Assembly: GCA_950097015.1 (NCBI GenBank)
Contig: CATNEN010000003.1
Location: 9,219,501-9,283,500 of the forward strand
Direction of reading: 5' to 3'
DNA from: Macrostomum hystrix
Lineage: Eukaryota > Platyhelminthes > Macrostomidae
Length of the DNA stretch: 64,000 nucleotides
A program made the translations under genes and the position numbers. Below are positions 46,901-56,200 of this stretch, in pieces. Each line of letters begins with the position of its first letter. Position 1 is the stretch's first letter. The notes beneath the pieces were generated by a model. That model did not search any database. It was given only the letters and a program-made list of their open reading frames with translations, and was not told the origin of the DNA.

Positions 46901-49665
46901 TTTTCTGTCTTTCTATTCTTCTATTTCCTGTCTTTCTGTTCTTCTATTTCCTGTCTTTCTGTTCCTCTATTTCCTGTCTTTGTATTCCTCTATTTCCTGT
47001 CTTTCTGTTCCTCAATTTTCTGTCTTTCTATTCTTCTATTTCCCGTCTTTCTGTTCTTCAATTTCCTGTCTTTCTATTCTTCTATTTCCTGTCTTTCTGT
47101 TCTTCTATTTCCTGTCTTTCTGTTCTTCTATTTCCTGTCTTTCTGTTCTTCAATTTCCTGTCTTTCTATTCCTCTATTTCCTGTCTTTCTATTCCTCTAT
47201 TTCCTGTCTTTCTGTTCCTCAATTTTCTGTCTTTCTATTCTTCTATTTCCTGTCTTTCTGTTCTTCTATTTCCTGTCTTTCTGTTCCTCTATTTCCTGTC
47301 TTTGTATTCCTCTATTTCCTGTCTTTCTGTTCCTCAATTTTCTGTCTTTCTATTCTTCTATTTCCTGTCTTTCTGTTCCTCAATTTCCTATCTTTCTATT
47401 CCTCTATTTCCTGTCTTTCTATTCCTCTTTTTCCTGTCTTTTTGTTCCTCTATTTCCTGTCTTTCTATTCCTCTATTTCCTGTCTTTCTGTTCCTCTATT
47501 TCCTGTCTTTCTGTTCCTCTATTTCCCGTCTTTCTGTTCCTCTATTTCCTGTCTTTCTGTTCCTCTATTTCCTGTCTTTCTGTTCCTCTATTTCCTGTCT
47601 TTCTGTTCCTCTTTTTCCTGTCTTTCTGTTCTTCAATTTCCTGTCTTTCTGTTCCTCAATTTCCTGTCTTTCTATTCCTCTATTTCCTGTCTTTATGTTT
47701 CAACAGTTTCCTGTCTTTCTGTTCCTCTATTTCCTGTCTTTCTGTTCCTCTATTTCCTGTCTTTCTGTTCCTCTATTTCCTGTCTTTCTATTCCTCTATT
47801 TCCTGTCTTTCTATTCCTCTATTTCCTGTCTTTCTATTCCTCTATTTCCTGTCTTTTTGTTCCTCTATTTCCTGTCTTTCTGTTCCTTAATTTCCTGTCT
47901 TTCTGTTCCTCTATTTCCTGTCTTTCTGTTCCTCTATTTCCTGTCTTTCTGTTCCTCAATTTCCTGTCTTTCTATTCTTCTATTTCCCGTCTTTCTGTTC
48001 TTCAATTTCCTGTCTTTCTATTCTTCTTTTTCCTGTCTTTCTGTTCTTCTATTTCCTGTCTTTCTGTTCTTCAATTTCCTGTCTTTCTATTCTTCTATTT
48101 CCTGTCTTTCTGTTCCTCTATTTCCTGTCTTTCTGTTCTTCAATTTCCTGTCTTTCTATTCCTCTATTTCCTGTCTTTCTATTCCTCTATTTCCTGTCTT
48201 TCTGTTCCTCAATTTTCTGTCTTTCTATTCTTCTATTTCCTGTCTTTCTGTTCTTCTATTTCCTGTCTTTCTATTCCTCTATTTCCTGTCTTTCTGTTCC
48301 TCTATTTCCTGTCTTTCTGTTCCTCTATTTCCTGTCTTTCTGTTCCTCTATTTCCTGTCTTTCTGTTCCTCTATTTCCTGTCTTTCTGTTCCTCTTTTTC
48401 CTGTCTTTCTGTTCTTCAATTTCCTGTCTTTCTGTTCCTCAATTTCCTGTCTTTCTATTCCTCTATTTCCTGTCTTTATGTTTCAACAGTTTCCTGTCTT
48501 TCTGTTCCTCTATTTCCTGTCTTTCTGTTCCTCTATTTCCTGTCTTTCTGTTCCTCTATTTCCTGTCTTTCTATTCCTCTATTTCCTGTCTTTCTATTCC
48601 TCTATTTCCTGTCTTTCTATTCCTCTATTTCCTGTCTTTTTGTTCCTCTATTTCCTGTCTTTCTGTTCCTTAATTTCCTGTCTTTCTGTTCCTCTATTTC
48701 CTGTCTTTCTGTTCCTCTATTTCCTGTCTTTCTGTTCCTCAATTTCCTGTCTTTCTATTCTTCTATTTCCCGTCTTTCTGTTCTTCAATTTCCTGTCTTT
48801 CTATTCTTCTATTTCCTGTCTTTCTGTTCTTCTATTTCCTGTCTTTCTGTTCTTCTATTTCCTGTCTTTCTGTTCTTCAATTTCCTGTCTTTCTATTCCT
48901 CTATTTCCTGTCTTTCTGTTCCTCTTTTTCCTGTCTTTCTGTTCTTCAATTTCCTGTCTTTCTGTTCCTCAATTTCCTGTCTTTCTATTCCTCTATTTCC
49001 TGTCTTTATGTTTCAACAGTTTCCTGTCTTTCTGTTCCTCTATTTCCTGTCTTTCTGTTCCTCTATTTCCTGTCTTTCTGTTCCTCTATTTCCTGTCTTT
49101 CTATTCCTCTATTTCCTGTCTTTCTATTCCTCTATTTCCTGTCTTTCTATTCCTCTATTTCCTGTCTTTTTGTTCCTCTATTTCCTGTCTTTCTGTTCCT
49201 TAATTTCCTGTCTTTCTGTTCCTCTATTTCCTGTCTTTCTGTTCCTCTATTTCCTGTCTTTCTGTTCCTCAATTTCCTGTCTTTCTATTCTTCTATTTCC
49301 CGTCTTTCTGTTCTTCAATTTCCTGTCTTTCTATTCTTCTATTTCCTGTCTTTCTGTTCTTCTATTTCCTGTCTTTCTGTTCTTCTATTTCCTGTCTTTC
49401 TGTTCTTCAATTTCCTGTCTTTCTATTCCTCTATTTCCTGTCTTTCTATTCCTCTATTTCCTGTCTTTCTGTTCCTCAATTTTCTGTCTTTCTATTCTTC
49501 TATTTCCTGTCTTTATGTTTCATCTATTTCCTGTCTTTATGTTTCAACTGTTTCCTGTCTTTCTATTCCTCTATTTCCTGTCTTTCTGTTCCTCTATTTC
49601 CTGTCCTGTTCTTCTATTTCCTGTCCTTCTGTTCCTCTATTTCCTGTCTTTCTGTTCTTTTATTT
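40975..49665 (+). repeat. Giant 23-bp pyrimidine-rich minisatellite array, 8.7 kb
   Basis: About 375 copies of a 23-bp unit, TCTTTCTGTTCCTCTATTTC plus CTG. Variants at fixed positions are CTG/CTA, CCTC/CTTC, TCTA/TCAA and TCTTT. A distinctive 24-bp variant (TTTATGTTTCAACAG) recurs at 41731, 42261, 43573, 44356, 45001, 45899, 46429, 47695, 48478 and 49008. All three plus frames are open for long stretches (up to 1876 codons of FLSFCSSISCLSVPLFPVFL-type peptide); these are artefacts. It lies between divergent synaptotagmin and amylase genes and ends about 560 bp upstream of the amylase start. Confidence 0.97.
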
Positions 49666-50225
49666 CCTCATGTTTTTTTCCTCACTTTTTCGTATGTCCA
49701 AGAAACTCAGAGTGCATTATCAGACAGTACAGTACAGTATCAGATGCCATATTCAGATCCTCGTGGCCTTCATGACCTTTTAACTTCTCTGATTATCACA
49801 ATGTTGATCTTCAGCATTGAAACATTATTAAATACATACAAAGTTGATTTGCTTTATTGAAACTATTTTAATTTTAAACAAAACTGCTTTCCAGGCAGAC
49901 TTTCAAAGCACTGGTTTAAATTAACAAATTGAATTATTTTTATCGCACGAAACAATCTAATAGATTCGAAGCTCAGCTAGATAACACAAATTGACTAAAG
50001 TGTCTTGGAGTGAAGCTTCTTTTGAGTTAGATTTGATTTGATAAAGACAGGTGAGTGTGAGCGAGTGTGTCCTAAGAAGTTTTCGGTGTCAAAATTGGTT
50101 GCTACGGTAACATAAAGCTTTACGGCTCTTATTTATTTATAAATTCTCCGTCAAGAGACACATAAACATTATACTGCTATTTCAATTTTTGATTTGTGTT
50201 GCAAGTCACAGACACTTAAAAAATA
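49666..50225. other. Upstream region of the amylase gene
   Basis: AT-rich sequence between the giant array and the amylase start. An acceptor-like GTGTTGCAAGTCACAG ends at 50211, 14 nt before the ATG. No definite TATA box was assigned. Confidence 0.4.
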
Positions 50226-53198
50226 ATGAGGCACGTATCGGGTTTGGCCACAATTCTACTTCTGCTAATTGCAAGTAAGTTAGATTTTGCCCAATTTGTT
50301 TTTTCCGCTGATGGCTGATGTCGCCAGTGGCTTTATTAGGTCTAATTAAATCGAAATATAATAGATTCTAAAATCAAAGAATTTGCGATTGCAGTTCGAT
50401 AATCGATAATTATACTAACAAAATTTTTAGAATCAACGAATGTAGAAATCGTTTTGTTAGAATAGATCAATCTAAAAATCCCATTGTTAAAATTGCTCTA
50501 TCGAAAATACCATTCTCAAAATCAGTTTATCTAAAAATCCCATTCATAGAAAACATCCATCAATAAATCCCATTCTAAAAGTAGAAGAGTCGAAAAAATA
50601 TTCTTGGAATCAACGTACTACAAAAATAATTTTCAGAGACAATGAATAAAAAAACAAAAAACTCCAGTTGTTAAAGTCAACAAAAAAATCCTGTCTTAGA
50701 ATCAATGAGTCTAAAAATCTCATTCTTAGAATCAACGAGTCTAAAAATCCAATTCTAAGAATTAACCAGTCTAAAAATCCCATTCTTAGAATCAACGAGT
50801 CTAAAAATCTCATTCTTAGAATTAACGAGTCTAAAAATCCCATTCTTAGAATCAACGAGGCTAAAAATCCCATTCTTAGAATCAACGAGGCTAAAAATCC
50901 CATTCTTAGAATCAACGAGTCTAAAAATCCCATTCTTAGAATCAACGAGGCTAAAAATCCCATTCTTAGAATCAACGAGGCTAAAAATCCCATTCTTAGA
51001 ATCAAAGAGTCTAAAAATCCCATTCTTAGAATCAACGAGTGTAAAAATCCCATTCTTAGAATCAACGAGTCTAAAAATCCCATTCTTAGAATCAAAGAGT
51101 CTAAAAATCCCATTCTTAGAATAAACGAGTCTAAAAATCCCATTCTTAGAATCAATTAATCGAAAAATCGAGAGTTTTTTCCAAACCGTAAAAAACTCAA
51201 AAAAAAAACTCAAAAATATCTTCCTTTAATCCTCAGTCCTAGAGTACTATCAGATGTGAGCAAAAATTATTGTTTTAACTCTGTCAGCTAGCCAGCAGTC
51301 TCACGGCTACAAGGATCCCCAGTGCGGCCCCGGAAGGCAGGTGATAGTTCACTTATTCGAATGGCGCTGGGACGACATAGCGGACGAATGCGAGCGCTAC
51401 CTGGGGCCGAACAATTTCTGCGGTGTGCAAGTTTCGCCGCCAAACGAGCACCGAATTTTCGTGTCCACCGATCCGAACGATCCAACTATTCGGCCTTGGT
51501 GGGAGAGATATCAGCCGGTTAGTCACTACCTGGATAGCAGGTCCGGCTCGGCTGCTCAATTCGCTGACATGGTGGCCAGGTGCAATCAGCGAGGAGTTCG
51601 GTGAGGGATTGGGAAATAATCTTTTTTTGAAAAGATTCTACGTATTTTCCGGGATTAGGAAGAATTTTTTGTGCATCAGTTAGAGGTTGAGTAGATTTGG
51701 GAAGAGCTTGAGTAGATGGGGGTTGGTTTCGATTAAGTAGGTTGGGAAGAGCTTGAGTAGATGGGGGTTGGTTTCGATTGAGTAGATTGGGAAGAGCTTG
51801 AGTAGATGGGGATTGGTTTCGATTGAGTAGATAGGAAAGAGTTTGAGTAGATTGGAAAGAGTTTGAGTAGATTGGAAAGAGTTTGAGTAGATTGGAAAGA
51901 GTTTGAGTAGATAGGAAAGAGTTTGAGTAGATAGGAAAGAGTTTGAGTAGATTGGGAAGCGTTTGAGTAGATTGGGAAGCGTTTGAGTAGATTGGGAAGA
52001 GTTTGAGTAGATAGGAAAGAGTTTGAGTAGATTGGAAAGAGTTTGAGTAGATTGGAAAGAGTTTAAGTAGATAGGAAAGAGTTTGAGTAGATAGGAAAGA
52101 GTTTGAGTAGATTGGGAAGCGTTTGAGTAGATTGGGAAGAGTTTGAGCAGATTAGGAAGAGTTTGAGTAGATTGTGAAGAGTTTGAGCAGATTAGGAAGA
52201 GTTTGAGTAGATTGGAAAAAGATTGAATACATTGTGAAGAGTTTGAGTAGTTTGGGAAGAGTTTGAGTAGATTTGGGAGAGTTAAAAATAGATAAGGATG
52301 AGTTTGAGCACACTTACAAGAGCCTGAGTAGATAGGGAGGAGTTTGAGTAGACTTGGAACTGTTTGAGTAAATTTCAATGCGTTTGAGTTGCTCTAGGAA
52401 GAGTTTGGCTTGATTCGGAAGGCTTTGAGAATACTTGGAATATTTTGAGTAGACTGAGAAGCTGCAAGAGCAGTTTGCATGCTAAATTGAGAAAATAAGT
52501 CGCAAAATAATGGTAAACACAGAATCTACGTGGACGCTGTCGTGAACCACATGGCGATGATCGGAGGCCACGGCCGAGGCAGCGGCGGCTCCTACTACAA
52601 TGCCGATCGCGAAGACTTCCCCGGCGTGCCGTTCGCGCCGAGGCATTTCAACGGGCGCGACGTTTGCCCGACTGACGATCTGACTATTCAGGACTATCGA
52701 GACGCGATTCAGGTTGGGATTGGCTGAACTGGCTACTGACAGTAGAATTAGTAGAATTTGACAGTAGAATTGTAACTTGTACAAGCCGATATGTTTTGAA
52801 AAACTTACAATAAGTGGCTGTTGTTTGCTAAAGTTGGTAGCCTAAAAGACGACTGGAGTCATGTGAAGAGCTAGAATATTCTATTTCAAGCCATTTCACA
52901 GCTGGGTGAAGTGAAGCACTAGGGAATCAAGTGTTTCGCACTACAATTATGCAAGTTAAATTCTTTCACTAAGGCCGAGATTCGAACTACTGACCGCTCA
53001 GTCTGAGGAGGTCGATAGAGAACTAGATTGATATCCTCCTTTTTCTACGCACAGTTGTATAACAGAAAAGCCTAATTAAAAAACCTGTCTAGATAAAAAG
53101 CAAATTCAAACGAGTGATCAGTTAATCAGTTAATCAATCATTAAATCAATCAATCAATCAATCAATCAACCAAGCAATAAACACATCAACCAACCAAC

Positions 53199-53235
<37 letters not shown>

Positions 53236-56200
53236 AATCAATCAACTCATAAACCAGCTTAACAACCAACCAACCAATCGATCAGTCAATCAACCTATCA
53301 ATCAATCTATCAATAAATCAATCAACCTATCAATTAATCAATAAACAAATTGCAGGTGCGCAACTGTCGCCTCCTCGGCCTCGTTGACCTTCGCACCGAC
53401 ACAGATTATATTCAGCGGTACATCGCCAAGTACTTCAACGAGCTGATCAGTTTGGGAGTTGCTGGCTTTCGCATCGACGCGGCCAAGCATATGTGGCCGA
53501 ATGACATCGCTGGCATTCTGAGTCGAACCAACAACCTCACCGCCTCCGTGTTCGGCCACGGCAAACGGCCTTTCGTCTATCAGGAGGTCATCGATCTGAA
53601 GGGCAACGGGGAGCCGATCAAGAACGCCGAGTACACCCCGATTGCCCGAGTCACCGAGTTCAACTACGGCCGCGAAGTTGGACGCGCGTTCGGCGGCGGC
53701 TTCGGCGGCGGCAGCGGCAACCTCAGCGCGTTGAACGGATTTCAGCCGGGCCAGCCGGATGTCTACCTGGTGAATTCTGGCGATGCTCTGGTCTTCATCG
53801 ACAATCACGACAATCAGCGGGGCCACGGTGGCGGCAGCAACGACATCCTCACCTTCAGGTTTGATGATTCAGGGACGGTTTCGGGTTGGATTTCGGGTTG
53901 AATTTCGGGTGGTATTTCGTGTAGGATTTCGGGTATGATTTCGGGTTTGATTTCGGGTTGGATTTCGGGTTAGATTTCGCGTTGGATTTCGGGTAGGATT
54001 TCGTCTTCGATTTCGAGTAGGATTTCGGGTTGGATTTCCGTTACGAAGTCGGGTAGGATTTCGGGTTCGATTTCGAGTAGAATTTCGGGTTGAATTTCGG
54101 GTTAGATTTGGGGTTGGATTTCGGCTTGAATTTCGGGTTAGATTTCGGGTTGAATTTCGGGTTGGATTTCGGGTTGAATTTCGGGTTCGATTTCGGGTTA
54201 GATTTCGGGTTTGATTTCGGGTCGGATTTCGGGTCGGATTTCGGGTTAGATTTCGCGTTGGATTTCGGGTAGGATTTCGTCTTCGATTTCGAGTAGGATT
54301 TCGGGTTGGATTTCCGGTAGGATTTCGGGTTCGATTTCGATTAGGATTTCGGGTTGGATTTCCGTTACGAAGTCGGGTAGGATTTCGGGTTCGATTTCGA
54401 GTAGAATTTCGGGTTGAATTTCGGGTTAGATTTGGGGTTGGATTTCGGGTTGAATTTCGGGTTAGATTTCGGGTTGAATTTCGGGTTGGATTTCGGGTTG
54501 AATTTCGGGTTCGATTTCGGGTTAGATTTCGGGTTGGTTTTCGTGTGTTATTTCCGTAGATTCGAGCTAATGAAAGGCCTGTGGTTCCGATTCTGTTAAG
54601 CTTCGCACAAATTCCAAAGCCGGTAAAAATCAGTCACAATTTCCCCAGACGCCGAAATCTCTACGAGGCAGCCACAGCCTTCGAGCTGGTGAACAGCTAC
54701 GGCTGGCCTAGAATCATGAGCAGCTACGACTGGGAGCAGAACATTCAGAACGGCAGGGACATCAACGATTGGATGGGACCGCCGAGCGGGCTGGATGGGA
54801 CAACGGACCGGGTTCGAATCCGGCCTGACGGTCAGTGCGACGGGCGCTGGGTGTGCGAGCATCGATGGCCTGTCATCAGGCGGCTTGTCCAGGTAATGCC
54901 GAGTCTCTGCCATCGCGATCCTCATTCAAGGAATCCGTATTCAAGGAATCCTCATTCCAGGAATCCTCATTCAAGGAATCCGTATTCAAGGAATCCTCAT
55001 TCAGGGAATCCTCATTCAAGGAATCCTCATTCAAGGAATCCGTATTCAAGGAATCCTCATTCAAGGAATCCTCATTCAAGGAATCCGTATTCAAGGAATC
55101 CTCATTCAGGGAATCCTCATTCAAGGAATCCTCATTCAAGGAATCCGTATTCAAGGAATCCTCATTCAAGGAATCCGTATTCAAGGAATCCTCATTCAAG
55201 GAATCCGTATTCAAGGAATCCTCATTCAAGGAATAATCATTCAAGGAATCCGTATTCAAGGAATCCTCATTCAGGGAATCCTCATTCAAGGAATCCTCAT
55301 TCAAGGAATCCTCATTCAAGGAATCCTCATTCAAGGAATCCTCATTCAAGGAATCCTCATTCAAGGAATCCTCATTCAAGGAATCCTCATTCAAGGAATC
55401 CTCATTCAGGGAATCCTCATTCAAGGAATCCTCATTCAAGGAATCCTAATTCAAGGAATCCTAATTCAAGGAATCCGTATTCAAGGAATCCTCATTCAAG
55501 GAATCATCATTCAAGGAATCCGTATTCAAGGAATCCTCATTCAAGGAATCCTCATTCAAGGAATCCTCATTCAGGGAATCCTCATTCAAGGAATCCTCAT
55601 TCAAGGAATTCTCATTCAAGGAATCCTCATTCAAGGAATCCTCATTCAAGGAATAATCATTCAAGGAATCCGTATTCAAGGAATCCTCATTCAGGGAATC
55701 CTCATTCAAGGAATCCTCATTCAAGGAATCCTCATTCAAGGAATCCTCATTCAAGGAATCCTCATTCAAGGAATCCTCATTCAAGGAATCCTCATTCAGG
55801 GAATCCTCATTCAAGGAATCCGTATTCAAGGAATCCTCATTCAGGGAATCCTCATTCAAGGAATCCTCATTCAAGGAATCCTCATTCAAGGAATCCTCAT
55901 TCAAGGAATCCTCATTCAAGGAATCCTCATTCAAGGAATCCTCATTCAGGGAATCCTCATTCAAGGAATCCGTATTCAAGGAATCCTCATTCAGGGAATC
56001 CTCATTCAAGGAATCCTCATTCAAGGAATCCTCATTCAAGGAATCCTCATTCAAGGAATCCTAATTCAAGGAATCCGTATTCAAGGAATCCTCATTCAAG
56101 GAATCCTCATTCAAGGAATCCGTATTCAAGGAATCCTCATTCAAGGAATCCTCATTCAGGGAATCCTCATTCAAGGAATCCTCATTCAAGGAATCCTCAT

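Noticed and set aside
40968-49775. Plus-strand ORFs of 1708, 1876 and 931 codons encoding hydrophobic Phe/Leu/Ser/Cys repeats
   Set aside because: They are translations of the 23-bp minisatellite, which is stop-free in all three frames. There is no splice context or unique domain, and the same peptide appears in every frame.
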